From assembly GCA_016871575.1 (NCBI GenBank), contig VHCW01000026.1, positions 1-52,117 on the forward strand: a DNA stretch of 52,117 nt, given 5' to 3'. Each line of letters starts with the position of its first letter. Positions within the stretch are counted from its first letter, which is position 1. Positions 15,168 to 23,924 of this stretch are shown in pieces. The stretch is from Verrucomicrobiota bacterium (GTDB taxonomy: Bacteria; Verrucomicrobiota; Verrucomicrobiia; Palsa-1439). The notes under the pieces are model-generated. The model was not told where the DNA came from, did not search any database, and saw only the letters and a list, made by a program, of their open reading frames with translations. The translations under genes and the position numbers were made by a program.

Positions 15168-16598
15168 TCACTTCGGTAGTGGCTCGCCTTGCAACATCTT
15201 CAGCGTTGTTTCGTGCTGGGGCGAGGTGACGGCGCCGCGCAACAGCGGGTCGTCGGTCTCAACCATGTGCTTGTAAAGACGGCGGGCCAGTTCGTTGCGG
15301 ATGGCGGCGCACTCCGGCTTTTTCGCGAGATCAACCTGTTCCCACGGGTCTTTTACAAGATCGTAAAGTTCCAGATGTGGATGAAACGCGGTGGCCGGGT
15401 TTTCGGGCACTTTGGGATCGGACTTTGGCCGCCATTGTTGCGAGGAGTCCTGAAACGCCGGCGCGGTGGAGAAGTTGGCGATGAGTTTGTGCGTCTCGGT
15501 GCGGATGCTGCGTTGCGGGTCGTAGTAACCGTGGTAGGTCAACTCACCGAAGATCGCGCTGTTGGGCTTGTAAGCGCGTCCGTCGAGCAACGGCGCAAAC
15601 GAACGTCCTTGCACGTTGGCGGGCACGGAAACGCCGGCGAGTTCGAGGATGGTCGGCAGCATGTCAATGTTCGAGACCATCTCGTTACGGACAACGCCGC
15701 CGTGCCAGCCTTTGCGGCCAGCGTGACGAAGCAACAAGGCGATTTGCAGTCCCGGCTCGTACAGGCTGCACTTGGCGCGCGGCATCGCGATGCCATGGTC
15801 GGTCGTGGCGATGACGAGCGTGTTGTTCTCCAAGCCAAGTTCGCGAATGGCTTGCGTCCAACGCCCAAACTGCTCGTCCACGTGCTTCACAAGCCCCTGC
15901 AAACCGGCCAGTTCTTCGCGCGTGCCCGGCGTGTCGCGCAGATAGCCGGGCACGTCCACGCCGAGCGAATCATCCAATTGCACATAGGGACCAGGAAAAC
16001 CGACCAACCCGGACATCGGTCCCGAACCTTCCGGGTAACGAAGCCGGTGCGGCTCGATAAAACCGGCGTAGAGATAGAACGGTCGCTTGGCAGCAGCCAG
16101 TTGTTTGAGTTCTTCGAGAGCCGCCGTGGTGCCCTCGACGGCCTTGGCTTTGGGAATGTGTTTGTCGTAACCCCAGCGTTTCGCCGGGGAGTGTGTTTCG
16201 TGGGTGACACCGACGGCAACCGTGGCATAACCGGCTTCCTTGAGAAACTGGGCGAGATGTTTTTCATCAGGGCGAAGTTCCCAAGCGAAATTGGCGTGGG
16301 TCAACCCCATGACGCCGTTGCTGTGCGGATAGCGTCCGGTGAAGAGCGACGCGCGCGACGGGCTGCATCCGGGCTGCGTGCAGAAGGAGCGGGCAAACCG
16401 GACGCCCTGTTCCGCAAACTTGTCGAAATGCGGCGTCTGGACTGTCTTCACGCCGTAGCAATGCAGGAATTGTCCCAGGTCGTGGCAATGAAACATCACG
16501 ATGTTGGGCCGTTGCGCTTCAGGTTTGGCCTCGGTTCTGACCGGCAAGACACCGGTTCCAATGATCAGGCTGGCAAGGAAGGATATGGCTTTGTTCAT
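15168..16598 (-). CDS. Secreted sulfatase, N-sulfoglucosamine-sulfohydrolase-like (CSPSR)
   Basis: A 476-residue sulfatase. The signal peptide is within residues 1-24. The opening NIVMFHCHDLGQFLHCYGV and the active-site stretch TQPGCSPSRASLFTGRYPHS (Cys78 is the predicted formylglycine) resemble heparan N-sulfatase/SGSH-type enzymes more than arylsulfatases. Further landmarks are TTDHGIAMPRAKCSLYEPG (metal Asp/His) and the small-domain HLELYDLVKDPWEQVDLAKK. The ATG at 16598 was chosen over two upstream ATGs because it begins the signal peptide and lies just after a promoter. The substrate could be a 6-O- or N-sulfated sugar; sequence alone does not decide. Confidence 0.9.
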   Translation of the reverse strand: MNKAISFLASLIIGTGVLPVRTEAKPEAQRPNIVMFHCHDLGQFLHCYGVKTVQTPHFDKFAEQGVRFARSFCTQPGCSPSRASLFTGRYPHSNGVMGLTHANFAWELRPDEKHLAQFLKEAGYATVAVGVTHETHSPAKRWGYDKHIPKAKAVEGTTAALEELKQLAAAKRPFYLYAGFIEPHRLRYPEGSGPMSGLVGFPGPYVQLDDSLGVDVPGYLRDTPGTREELAGLQGLVKHVDEQFGRWTQAIRELGLENNTLVIATTDHGIAMPRAKCSLYEPGLQIALLLRHAGRKGWHGGVVRNEMVSNIDMLPTILELAGVSVPANVQGRSFAPLLDGRAYKPNSAIFGELTYHGYYDPQRSIRTETHKLIANFSTAPAFQDSSQQWRPKSDPKVPENPATAFHPHLELYDLVKDPWEQVDLAKKPECAAIRNELARRLYKHMVETDDPLLRGAVTSPQHETTLKMLQGEPLPK

Positions 16599-16604
16599 GC
16601 AGCA

Positions 16605-16634
16605 TTTATGGCGCAGAGACCGATCCATTTTCAA
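16605..16634 (-). promoter_or_regulatory. Promoter of the 15168-16598 sulfatase
   Basis: Read on the - strand: TTGAAA (16634-16629), an 18-nt spacer, CATAAA (16610-16605), then 6 nt to the ATG. No Shine-Dalgarno is present, so a leaderless mRNA is predicted. Confidence 0.5.
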
Positions 16635-16646
16635 GGCTCAATAAAC

Positions 16647-17888
16647 TTACATCGGGGATTGTCCTTGGAGCGGGCCGAGGCGACGGAGTTGCGGCCACGT
16701 CAGCGCCACCAATCCCACAACCACGATGGTGCCAACGCCGCCAAACACCACGGAAAACACCGCGCCACCAAGCGCGGCAAGCAGACCGGACTCGAACGCG
16801 CCGAGTTCATTCGATGTGGTGATGAACACGCTGTTGACAGCCGAGACGCGACCGCGCATCGGGTCGGGTGTGAGCACTTGCACGAGGGTGTGGCGGACCA
16901 CGACGCTGATTTGGTCGAACGACCCGAGCAGGTAGAGCATCCACAGCGATAACCAGAACCGATCGCTCAACCCGAACAGTATGGTCACCGCGCCAAAACC
17001 CGCCACACCCCACAACAACGTCACGCCCGCGCGCTGGGGCGGACGATGCGCGATGAACAACGCCATCACCAGCGCGCCGATCCCCGGCATGGCGCGCAGC
17101 CAACCGTACCCGGCCGGGCCGACGTGCAGGATGTCCTTCGCATAAATCGGCAGCAACGCCGTCGCGCCGCCGAACAGCACGGCAAACATGTCGAGCGTGA
17201 TCGCCGCGAGAATAAGTTTGGTGCTCCAGACAAACCGCACCCCGGCCAACGCCGACCGCAACGTGAGCGGCTCCGGCGACGCGGCGACAACCTGGCGTTT
17301 ACGAATGAACACAAGGCAAATGGCAAACGTGATCATCAGGCCTGCGTTGATGAAATACACCGGCGTCGCGGCCCGGTGCCACGCGATCAACCACCCGGCA
17401 AGCACGGGGCCGAGCACGGAAGCGAGTTGGAATCCGCTGCTGCGCCACGTGACGGCATTGGCGAACACATTGAGCGGGACCAGTTGTGGCAGCAGCGCGG
17501 CTTGCGCGGGGAAATTGAAGGAACGCGCGCAACCGCCAATGAACAAACAAAGATAAAATGCGTTGATCGGTCCGTGGCTGGAGGAAAGAAACGCAATGCC
17601 CAACGAAGTGAGCGCCATGACCAGTTGCATCACGATGGCGATCCGCCGCCGTTCAAACCGATCCGCCGCGTGCCCGGCGGGAAGCGCCAGCAAGAACACC
17701 GGCAACGCCTGCACCAGCCCGACCAACGCCAGCGGCATCGCCGAGCCGGTGCGCTCGTACAACTCCCATCCCACGGCGGCTTCCTGCATGGCGTGGCTGG
17801 TGTTGGCCAGCAACGCCCCCACGGCGAACAGGCAATAGTCCCGGTGCCGAAATGCCGCGTACGGATCGTGTCGGGAACCGTCGCTCAT
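16647..17888 (-). CDS. MFS transporter (MFS_3/EntS-like, 12 TM)
   Basis: A 413-residue inner-membrane major facilitator with about twelve hydrophobic helices. It opens with [20 protein letters not shown], typical of the MFS_3 branch that includes enterobactin exporter EntS. The loop 2-3 motif is [14 protein letters not shown], followed by the [20 protein letters not shown] helix. The family is generally of exporters or transporters of unknown small molecules; a sugar or sulfate-ester role is only suggested by context. Its ATG overlaps the stop of the sulfatase (ATGA, 17885-17888), so the pair is translationally coupled. No repeat or other gene lies between it and the next stop. Confidence 0.85.
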   Translation of the reverse strand: MSDGSRHDPYAAFRHRDYCLFAVGALLANTSHAMQEAAVGWELYERTGSAMPLALVGLVQALPVFLLALPAGHAADRFERRRIAIVMQLVMALTSLGIAFLSSSHGPINAFYLCLFIGGCARSFNFPAQAALLPQLVPLNVFANAVTWRSSGFQLASVLGPVLAGWLIAWHRAATPVYFINAGLMITFAICLVFIRKRQVVAASPEPLTLRSALAGVRFVWSTKLILAAITLDMFAVLFGGATALLPIYAKDILHVGPAGYGWLRAMPGIGALVMALFIAHRPPQRAGVTLLWGVAGFGAVTILFGLSDRFWLSLWMLYLLGSFDQISVVVRHTLVQVLTPDPMRGRVSAVNSVFITTSNELGAFESGLLAALGGAVFSVVFGGVGTIVVVGLVALTWPQLRRLGPLQGQSPM

Positions 17889-19501
17889 CCCGCCTTTTTC
17901 TTCTGCGCTCTCGGAGGAGGAAGCACTTCGTCAGTAAACGGCGAACGATCGAAGGTCTTGCCGTCGCCCGTCACGCGCGGGTCGCCGGCGTCAGTGAGAA
18001 TTTTCATCAACCGACTTGAAAGCTCACGCTTGGCGCGCGCATAGGCGGGATCGGCGGCAACGTTGGTGGCCTGATCGGGATCTTTGCGCAGATCGTAGAG
18101 TTCCTCGGCGGGACGTTTGCCGAAAGCGTATTCGTAATGCCATTTCCACTGCGGCACGTTGTATTGGCCAACGAGCCAGGCCTTGGTCGGACTGGCGTCC
18201 ATGTCGGCAAACGCAACGAACGTGTTGTGTTCCAGCGCCTCGGCGGACGGAAGATCAGCAGCGCCGATGAACTTCGGGTCGCCCATCGGCCAGCGGTCAG
18301 GCGCAAAATTGCGGACGTAAAGGAAGTCGCGCGTCCGAAATGCCCGGTGCGGGTACGGCAGGTTGCCGTCGCGCGCGGTCGCGACATGCCGCTCGCGTCC
18401 GGCCACCACCCACGTGCGCGTCGAGTCCACCAAGCCGGATTTGCTGGAGCGAAGCACGTTGAGGATGCTGCGTCCCGTCATGCAAGCGGGCGGCTTCAGG
18501 CCGCCGGCTTCGAGGAAGGTCGGCGCGAGGTCCATCAGGTTGACGAAGTCGTCCACGACGCGACCGGGTTTGACGCCGGGACCGCGGGCAATGAGCGCCA
18601 CGCCGACGCCGTGATCGTAGAGCGTGCACTTGCCGCCGGGGACGCCGGGAAAACCGTGGTCGCCGCTGAGGACGAGGAGCGTGTTGTCGAGTTCGCCGAT
18701 GGCGCGGAGTTTTTCGACGATGACGCCGATACCCTCGTCCAACGCCTGGATTTCGCCCATGTAATCGGCGTAATCGCCGCGCACTTCGGGGACATCGGGC
18801 ATGAACTTGGGCAGTTTGCCTTTCAGCGAATCCGGCTCGATACCCCAAAGCGCCTTGCCTGAGTTTTTCTCAAAGGTGCGATGGGTGTGCGTCGGCCCGA
18901 ACCAATAACAAAACGGCTGGCCGGGTTTGCGGTCGGCGAGGAACGCCTCGAAATTACCGCGCACTTCATCGAGCAGTTTCGCCTTGGCAGCATCAAAGGT
19001 CAGGCCGCTCTGGACAAGCTTGGTGGCATTCTGGGAAAACTGGTTGTACGCGCGCCCGGCTTTTTCATACGCGTGTTGCTGCCCACCGTACGGGGCGTCC
19101 ACCGGTGTGCCGGGACTCCAGACTTTGTAGCTCTTGCCGATGTGATAACCGGCGTCGCGCAACAACAACGGGTAACTGGGAATGTTCAAGTCCCATTCCG
19201 CGCCTTGGAGGATGGCGCCGCGATTGGTGCGGAAGAAATACTGCCCCGACAACAATGAACTCCGGCACGGCGTGCAGCTTGGCGATGTCACGAACGCGTT
19301 CTTGAAGAGGACACCTTCGCGCGCGACGCGGTCAATGTTCGGCGTCTTCAGAACATCGTTGATGGACGGACGCCCGTCCACGCCGGCGTAACAGTTGGCA
19401 TAACGCCCCCAATCATCTGCAAAACAAAAGACGATATTGACTTTGTCGGCGGCGTGCGATGCCGCAGCAAGAACAAGAGACAACGCGAGAAGTGTTTTCA
19501 T
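17885..19501 (-). CDS. Secreted sulfatase with CTPCR active-site motif
   Basis: A 538-residue sulfatase with signal peptide [17 protein letters not shown] and the canonical double Asp of the metal site in [16 protein letters not shown] (Asp29, Asp30). The formylglycine motif is [18 protein letters not shown]: Cys76 is the modified residue and the fourth position is Cys79 instead of the common serine. This still fits C-x-P-x-[21 protein letters not shown] carries the other metal ligands. The C-terminal part has [17 protein letters not shown] and ends in a basic tail. The coupled MFS gene downstream suggests a joint role in handling a sulfated compound. Confidence 0.9.
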   Translation of the reverse strand: MKTLLALSLVLAAASHAADKVNIVFCFADDWGRYANCYAGVDGRPSINDVLKTPNIDRVAREGVLFKNAFVTSPSCTPCRSSLLSGQYFFRTNRGAILQGAEWDLNIPSYPLLLRDAGYHIGKSYKVWSPGTPVDAPYGGQQHAYEKAGRAYNQFSQNATKLVQSGLTFDAAKAKLLDEVRGNFEAFLADRKPGQPFCYWFGPTHTHRTFEKNSGKALWGIEPDSLKGKLPKFMPDVPEVRGDYADYMGEIQALDEGIGVIVEKLRAIGELDNTLLVLSGDHGFPGVPGGKCTLYDHGVGVALIARGPGVKPGRVVDDFVNLMDLAPTFLEAGGLKPPACMTGRSILNVLRSSKSGLVDSTRTWVVAGRERHVATARDGNLPYPHRAFRTRDFLYVRNFAPDRWPMGDPKFIGAADLPSAEALEHNTFVAFADMDASPTKAWLVGQYNVPQWKWHYEYAFGKRPAEELYDLRKDPDQATNVAADPAYARAKRELSSRLMKILTDAGDPRVTGDGKTFDRSPFTDEVLPPPRAQKKKAG

Positions 19502-19509
19502 GGCATCGA

Positions 19510-19538
19510 AGTATAGCGACGGCGGCGCTCTGATTCAA
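19510..19538 (-). promoter_or_regulatory. Promoter of the sulfatase-MFS operon
   Basis: On the - strand TTGAAT (19538-19533), a 17-nt spacer and TATACT (19515-19510) are followed by 8 nt and the ATG. The divergent gamma-glutamyltransferase gene may use TTGTGC and TAATTA on the + strand within the same 90-bp gap. Confidence 0.55.
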
Positions 19539-19591
19539 TCATTGTGCGGAACTTTCAAATGGTGTAATTAGGCGACGAAAAACAGGACGCC

Positions 19592-21298
19592 ATGAAAGAC
19601 ATAACATTCAAATGGTTTACCGTGTGCTTGTGGATAACTGTGACGCTTACTGTCGTTCTTGTTTCCCCGCTGCGCGCGGAGTTGGCGCACGGTGAACGCG
19701 GCATCGTCGCGACAGTTCATCCGCTGGCGACCGATGCGGCCATCAACGCATTCAAGCGCGGTGGCAATGCGATTGATGCCGTCGTGGTTGCGGCGCTAAC
19801 ACTCGGCGTCGTGGACGGACACAACTCCGGCATTGGCGGCGGTTGTTTCATGCTCATCCGTCTGGCAGACGGAAAGTTTGTGGCGATTGACGGACGGGAG
19901 ATGGCGCCCGCAGCGGCCACGCGCGACATGTACGTGCGCGACGGCAAAGCCGACACCACACTGAGCCAGATCGGACCGCTGGCGTCTGGCACGCCCGGCG
20001 CGCTCGCGGTCTATGCAGCGGCTTGCGAACGCCACGGACGGCTGCCATTGAAAGATCATCTGCTTGCCGCAGCGGAGATCGCCGAGCGCGGGTTCAAGGT
20101 GGACAGCAAATATGCTGGACGACTCAAGAGCCATGCCGCGACTTTTGCCAAGTTCGAAGGCTCGCGCAAAGTGTTCTTGAAACCAAACGGACAGCCGTGG
20201 GCGGAAGGCGAAACGCTCCGTCAACCCGACCTCGCGCGAACGTATCGCGCCATCGCAAAACACGGCACCGGTTGGTTCTATGGCGGCCCGTTCGCTCGAA
20301 TGGTCGGCGACTGGATGAAAAACAACGGCGGCATCATGACCGCTGACGATTTCCGCAACTATCGCGTCAAGTTCCGCGAACCGATTTCGACAACTTATCG
20401 CGGGTTCAAGGTCGTGAGCTTTTCGCCGCCCAGTTCCGGTGGTGTGCACGTCCTGCAAATGCTCAACATCCTCCAATCGTTCGACCTCAAGCCGCTCGGC
20501 CACAACTCGCCCGACATGATTCACCTCGTCATCGAGGCGATGAAGATCGCGTTTGCCGACCGCGCGTATTGGCTGGGCGACCCGGACTTCACGAGCGTGC
20601 CCCGCGGCCTCGTCAGTCCCGCCTACGCGAAAACCCTGGCGGCGCGCATCCGCATGGACCACGCAACCGTCGTTGCCGGTCACAGCACACCGGACCGCGC
20701 GGCGGACGACGTGTTCGGCAAACACACCACCCATTTCTCGACCGCCGACGCCGAGGGCAACTGGGTCGCTTGCACCGCGACCATCAACACCACGTTCGGC
20801 TCGAAGGTGGTCGTCCCCGGCACCGGCGTCGTGTTGAACAATCAAATGGACGATTTCTCCGCCCAGCCCGGCGTGCCGAACTCGGCAAAACTCATCGGCG
20901 CCGAGGCCAACGCCATCGCGCCCGGTAAACGACCGCTCTCCAGCATGAGCCCGACCATTGTGCTCAAGGACGGCCAGCCCATCCTCGCCATCGGCGCCGC
21001 CGGCGGGCCGACGATCATCAGCCAGACCTTGCTCGGCCTGATCGGCGTTCTCGATTTCGGCCAAGCCGTGGACACCGCGCTGGGCAACACGCGTTTTCAT
21101 CACCAATGGAGTCCCGACGAAGTGAAAGTCGAACGCACGATGAGTTCCCCCGTGCGCGAAGAACTGCGCCGTCGCGGCCACAAACTGACCGAGGTCAACA
21201 CACTCGGCGTCAGCCAAGCCGTCGCGCGCGACCCAGTCACGCGTCGTTTCACCGGCGCCCACGACCCGCGCGTCGCCGGCAAAGCGTCGGGCTGGTAA
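19592..21298 (+). CDS. ggt: Gamma-glutamyltransferase / glutathione hydrolase
   Basis: A 568-residue periplasmic N-terminal nucleophile hydrolase that transfers or hydrolyses the gamma-glutamyl group of glutathione and related peptides, releasing glutamate. It has a signal peptide or anchor (residues 1-29). NSGIGGGCFMLIRLADGKFVAIDGRE is split here only by its loop and fits the family. The autoprocessing site KHTTHFSTADAEGN has the catalytic Thr379 as the new N-terminus. Later substrate-binding glycines lie in PLSSMSPTIVLKDGQP and AAGGPTIISQTLL. Length and motifs are normal, so an active heterodimer is expected. Free glutamate released here could feed the symporter and fermentation operon at 35-47 kb, which is an inference. 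Confidence 0.93.
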   Translation: MKDITFKWFTVCLWITVTLTVVLVSPLRAELAHGERGIVATVHPLATDAAINAFKRGGNAIDAVVVAALTLGVVDGHNSGIGGGCFMLIRLADGKFVAIDGREMAPAAATRDMYVRDGKADTTLSQIGPLASGTPGALAVYAAACERHGRLPLKDHLLAAAEIAERGFKVDSKYAGRLKSHAATFAKFEGSRKVFLKPNGQPWAEGETLRQPDLARTYRAIAKHGTGWFYGGPFARMVGDWMKNNGGIMTADDFRNYRVKFREPISTTYRGFKVVSFSPPSSGGVHVLQMLNILQSFDLKPLGHNSPDMIHLVIEAMKIAFADRAYWLGDPDFTSVPRGLVSPAYAKTLAARIRMDHATVVAGHSTPDRAADDVFGKHTTHFSTADAEGNWVACTATINTTFGSKVVVPGTGVVLNNQMDDFSAQPGVPNSAKLIGAEANAIAPGKRPLSSMSPTIVLKDGQPILAIGAAGGPTIISQTLLGLIGVLDFGQAVDTALGNTRFHHQWSPDEVKVERTMSSPVREELRRRGHKLTEVNTLGVSQAVARDPVTRRFTGAHDPRVAGKASGW

Positions 21299-21332
21299 AG
21301 AAGAATTATCAGACATCGGCCAGATTTTTGTG

Positions 21333-21361
21333 TTGACATGAGCGGGGGGGGTAACTGTACA
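21333..21361 (+). promoter_or_regulatory. Sigma70 promoter with G8 tract in the spacer
   Basis: A perfect TTGACA (21333-21338), 17-nt spacer and TGTACA (21356-21361) precede the 21399 gene by 37 nt. The spacer holds eight consecutive G (21344-21351), a likely slippage site that could alter -35/-10 spacing. The gene it serves has a regular Shine-Dalgarno. Confidence 0.5.
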
Positions 21362-21398
21362 AGCCGCACTGAGGCAGAAAGAAACAACGGGAGGAACT

Positions 21399-22232
21399 AT
21401 GCAGACGAGATCATTCATCGCCGTGCTCACTCTGGGTGCGCTCAGCCTCGTGTTTACGACCGCCAGCTTCGCCGCCGAGAAGAAGGGAAAAGGGAAAAAA
21501 GCGGCCACGACGTCGTTTACGGGAGTCGTTGAGGCCTGTGACAGCGGGAGCATCAAGATCAGAGGGCTGACCGAAAGCAAGACGTTCGTCGTCAACGACA
21601 ACACTATGGTTGCCACTGCGGATAAGAAGGAAGCCGCGATCGGCGACGTCAAGTGCGGCACTACCGTAACGGTGTTCTTCTTCGTAGGACCGCGCGGTAG
21701 ATCGATCGCCAAGACGATTGCCCCAACCGCGGTGGCCAACCCAACGAGTATGGTCAGCGGTCAACAAGCTCAGGGGACAATAAACTTGCCCTGTCGGTAC
21801 ATACATACCACATGGAAGGTAGATGGTTACAGTGGGGCGAAGTACGATGAGAGAAAGCGTAAGCAGCTACAGCAAGTCGAAGTTACATTTTCGCGAATGG
21901 GGAGTGGTGCAACACCCAACAAGATCAAGATGCTTGTGCACTCCAAATCTGGCACAGACAAATCCAAAGACGAGGTTGCTACGATGCCTTACAAAGACAA
22001 AGCAAGTTTTATCGAGTCTCTGAAGAGTATAGCGCAACGGCGGATTTCACACAGGATGAAGCCAACGGACAAGGAGGAGATAATATTCAAATCGGGTGAC
22101 GTGAAGCTGCGACTATTTTACACAACCAGCGATAAACAGGTTCTTCCCGAGTTGTTCCTCGGCGGTCGTTGCATAGTTCTCCACAGCGATCCTGACATAG
22201 CAGCCCTTGTACGCGAAATAAACGTTCTCTGA
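21399..22232 (+). CDS. Secreted protein of unknown function with N-terminal small beta-barrel region
   Basis: A 277-residue protein with a Sec signal peptide (residues 1-25), then a lysine-rich stretch (EKKGKGKKAATT). Residues 40-105 alternate like a small beta-barrel of the DUF5666 type (TGVVEACDSGSIKIRGLTES ... IGDVKCGTTVTVFFF). The remaining 150 residues have no family I recognise and read KRKQLQQVEVTFSRMG ... LPELFLGGRCIVLHSD. The start has a strong Shine-Dalgarno (GGGAGG). From about 21780 on, the DNA is visibly AT-richer than neighbouring genes with less GC-ending codon use, suggesting a transferred segment together with the DUF4189 gene. Confidence 0.75.
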   Translation: MQTRSFIAVLTLGALSLVFTTASFAAEKKGKGKKAATTSFTGVVEACDSGSIKIRGLTESKTFVVNDNTMVATADKKEAAIGDVKCGTTVTVFFFVGPRGRSIAKTIAPTAVANPTSMVSGQQAQGTINLPCRYIHTTWKVDGYSGAKYDERKRKQLQQVEVTFSRMGSGATPNKIKMLVHSKSGTDKSKDEVATMPYKDKASFIESLKSIAQRRISHRMKPTDKEEIIFKSGDVKLRLFYTTSDKQVLPELFLGGRCIVLHSDPDIAALVREINVL

Positions 22233-22288
22233 AAGAGCACAGCAGTTCTAGTGAGGCACAACATTATGGTCACAACAAGCGGAGGAGT

Positions 22289-22684
22289 ATGAAGACGGTT
22301 CATTCCAACAAATGCATTGTTTCCCTGTTCCATGTGGCGGCGGTGTCCTTGGTATTTTTGAATCCGTGCTCCAAGTGCTTGGCTGCCGACCACCACGCGG
22401 CGATCGCTTACTCGCCATCCACAGGAGCCTACGGTTACTACTACGGGAATGTCAGCCTGAGCACTGCCAAGGTACGGGCGTTAAACCGATGTAAAGGCAA
22501 AGATGCCAGAGTTGTAGCATGGGTGCGGAATGGTTACGTTTGTCTGGCACTGGGTAAGGATCGTGGCGCTTATGGTTGGGGATATGGACCCAAGAAGGCG
22601 ATTGCTCGCTCGAACGCCTTGAATGCCTGCCGGAAGCGGACCACCGGCTGCTACATTGCCGTCATGGTTTGCTCAGGATGGTAG
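22289..22684 (+). CDS. Secreted DUF4189 domain protein
   Basis: A 131-residue protein. The signal peptide ends near residue 33 (NPCSKCLAA). The rest is one DUF4189 domain: AIAYSPSTGAYGYYYGNVSL, a Cys-containing helix (KVRALNRCKGKDARVVAWVR), NGYVCLALGKDRGAYGWGYG, and a second helix with KAIARSNALNACRKRTTGC and a final VMVCSGW. The conserved cysteines (RCKG, VCLA, ACRK, GCYI, VCSG) probably form disulfides. The domain has been seen in small secreted bacterial proteins, including surface or venom-like ones, and its function is unknown. GGAGGAG stands 2 nt before the ATG, closer than usual. Confidence 0.8.
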   Translation: MKTVHSNKCIVSLFHVAAVSLVFLNPCSKCLAADHHAAIAYSPSTGAYGYYYGNVSLSTAKVRALNRCKGKDARVVAWVRNGYVCLALGKDRGAYGWGYGPKKAIARSNALNACRKRTTGCYIAVMVCSGW

Positions 22685-23142
22685 AAGGCAGGGTCACACG
22701 CCTGTCCGAGTCGGCGGTCGGCGGGGTCACCCATAAAAGGTTCCGATCAAGACAAAAAGTTCCCTGACACTGGCTTTCACAGCCCGTCCTTTTCTTCTCG
22801 GTAACACCGCTCGCCGCACCGCTGACTCCCGTCCGCGCCTGGCTCTTTCGTCGCTGGGGTCGTGGGGTCAACTCCGTAAATTGTAAAAAGTGAGGTTATA
22901 CCGATGTGACCGGCCTTGCGCTGCATTTCTGCCGATGTCCGTCACTGACAGGAATCGGTGTTCATCGCAAAGAGCAATCCGCCTACGTCAGAACTACGGC
23001 GGACAAGTTTCGCCACGGCGGGCAAGTCGGTTTGCCGCCCTTACCCTCAGCGTCTCGCGGATTCGCTTCGCTCGGCTTGTTCCGGGCGCGTCAAGGTTAT
23101 GATCGCCTTGACACCTGTGCACTGCCGCAGCAATCTTGTTGC
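22685..23142. other. Non-coding 458-bp gap with repeat remnants
   Basis: No credible gene is seen. The stretch near 22865-22900 (GGGTCAACTCCGTAAATTG followed by an A-rich run) looks like debris of an insertion-related sequence, and a CCGCC...GGCGG palindromic unit lies at 22979-23002. The gap leads into the toxin-antitoxin remnant. Confidence 0.5.
22979..23002. repeat. CCGCC...GGCGG short palindromic repeat, copy 2
   Basis: A 24-nt unit beginning CCGCCTACGTC and ending CTACGGCGG, followed by ACAAG. It has the same ends and length as the unit at 14003-14026. From memory, similar units are widespread in Verrucomicrobia-like and candidate-phylum genomes, where they create spurious peptides ending YGGQ. 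Confidence 0.6.
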
Positions 23143-23376
23143 ATGAAACTGACTCTTGATCTGGAAAGCGACTTGTATGCGACGGCCAAGTCGCTCGCGC
23201 GCAAGTTGAACTGTAGCGTGAGCGCGGCGGTGCATGAATTGTTGCGCCGCTCGCTCCGACCCGCTCCGGTTGTCCCACCGAAGACCGCCCGTCGTTCCAA
23301 CGGTCTGCCCATCGTGCACGGCCGTCGCGCCTTCGGTTCCGAAGACGTTTACCGCATCGAGATCGAGGCCGCATGA
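23143..23376 (+). CDS. VapB-like antitoxin (ribbon-helix-helix type)
   Basis: A 77-residue protein starting MKLTLDLESDLYATAKSLAR followed by LNCSVSAAVHELLRRSL, a ribbon-helix-helix layout (short beta-strand, two helices) found in antitoxins of VapBC-like pairs. The C-terminal tail GLPIVHGRRAFGSEDVYRIE would wrap the toxin. Its stop overlaps the next start (ATGA at 23373-23376), typical of a toxin-antitoxin operon. It seems intact although the partner is not, so it may be an orphan regulator. Confidence 0.7.
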   Translation: MKLTLDLESDLYATAKSLARKLNCSVSAAVHELLRRSLRPAPVVPPKTARRSNGLPIVHGRRAFGSEDVYRIEIEAA

Positions 23377-23575
23377 CGTGGCTTCCGGATGGCAACGTGC
23401 TGGCCGCGCTGTTGATTGACACGCATGTGCACCATGCAAGCTGCTGCGCATGGTTCGACTCTCACGGCGACCGGTTTGCCACCTGCGCCATGACTCGCCG
23501 GGGTCGAGTCCTGACAACGGACAGCAGTTCGCACCTTTGGGCGGGAACGCTGCCATCCCACCCCGGTTGTGCGCA
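23373..23575 (+). pseudogene. Truncated or internally deleted PIN-domain toxin (VapC-like)
   Basis: The first 41 residues read like the start of a PIN ribonuclease toxin: TWLPDGNVLAALLIDTHVHH with the first catalytic Asp, then CCAWFDSHGDRFATCAMT. After that the frame continues (RRGRVLTTDSSSHLWAGTL) with a segment that may be the toxin's far C-terminus, while the central part with the other catalytic acids (about 60 residues) is absent. Downstream sequence to the frame's stop at 23864 is repeat DNA. The product is most likely inactive. The end coordinate is approximate. Confidence 0.6.
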
Positions 23576-23680
23576 AGTCTATGACCGCGTACCAGTCGGG
23601 ACGGAAGGTTCCCCTGTCCGGCCAAGAGACCTTGCGGTCAATGCCACGGCGCGGTCGAAGACCTGCGCCGAACAAGGAGG

Positions 23681-23704
23681 TCGCGAGCAGGCTCGCGGCT
23701 ACAA
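23681..23704. repeat. CGCGAGC/GCTCGCG hairpin repeat
   Basis: Arms CGCGAGC (23682-23688) and GCTCGCG (23691-23697) are followed by GCTACAA. It is a different short palindrome from its neighbours, in the remnant after the PIN gene. The whole stretch 23576-23889 has no gene. Confidence 0.65.
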
Positions 23705-23780
23705 ATCGGGCGAGAGCATAGTGGCAGTGGCGGATACGCCCGCTGACAAGGGTGTAGTTCAAAGTGTTGGGCAACCGCTC

Positions 23781-23847
23781 AATGTGGAGCAGGTTTGCAA
23801 CCTGCTCTTCAATTACAGGGAGGCAGGTTACAAACCTGCCCCACATT
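23781..23847. repeat. Nested paired palindromic repeat
   Basis: A 25-nt arm (23781-23805) and its near-perfect reverse complement (23823-23847; 23 of 25) enclose a 17-nt loop. Each arm contains its own palindrome: GAGCAGGTTTGCAACCTGCTC (23787-23807, 21 nt in all) and GGCAGGTTACAAACCTGCC (23822-23840). It has the same doublet architecture as the element at 1257-1323. Confidence 0.85.
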
Positions 23848-23889
23848 CCTGCCCAAAAGATTGAACTGCACCTCGCTGACAATTGCAAT

Positions 23890-23918
23890 TTGACACTGCG
23901 CCGGCTCTCGCATATTGA
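23890..23918 (+). promoter_or_regulatory. Promoter of the TIM-barrel isomerase gene
   Basis: A perfect TTGACA (23890-23895), 17-nt spacer and TATTGA (23913-23918) end 6 nt before the ATG at 23925. Transcription would begin at or within a base or two of the start codon. Confidence 0.6.
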
Positions 23919-23924
23919 ACAGGC

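Noticed and set aside
15189-16952. 587-codon + strand frame opposite a sulfatase and the MFS gene
   Set aside because: The - strand genes carry clear sulfatase and transporter motifs. The + strand translation is low-complexity Arg/Val/Gly and spans the end of two genes.
16647-17888. Dedicated sulfate or sugar-sulfate importer
   Set aside because: The sequence belongs to an MFS branch dominated by exporters of diverse compounds. Operon context alone does not establish the substrate or direction.
19796-21739. 647-codon - strand frame opposite gamma-glutamyltransferase
   Set aside because: The + strand gene has signal peptide, catalytic Thr and full family motifs. The - strand product has none and overlaps two separate genes.
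22890-23102. Small gene containing YGGQ in the gap before the antitoxin
   Set aside because: The peptide comes from the CCGCC...GGCGG repeat, which generates the same peptide in unrelated places. There is no Shine-Dalgarno and no coding bias.
23781-23847. CRISPR array
   Set aside because: Two palindromes facing each other with a 17-nt loop, not directly repeated units with regular spacers, and no cas genes in the window.
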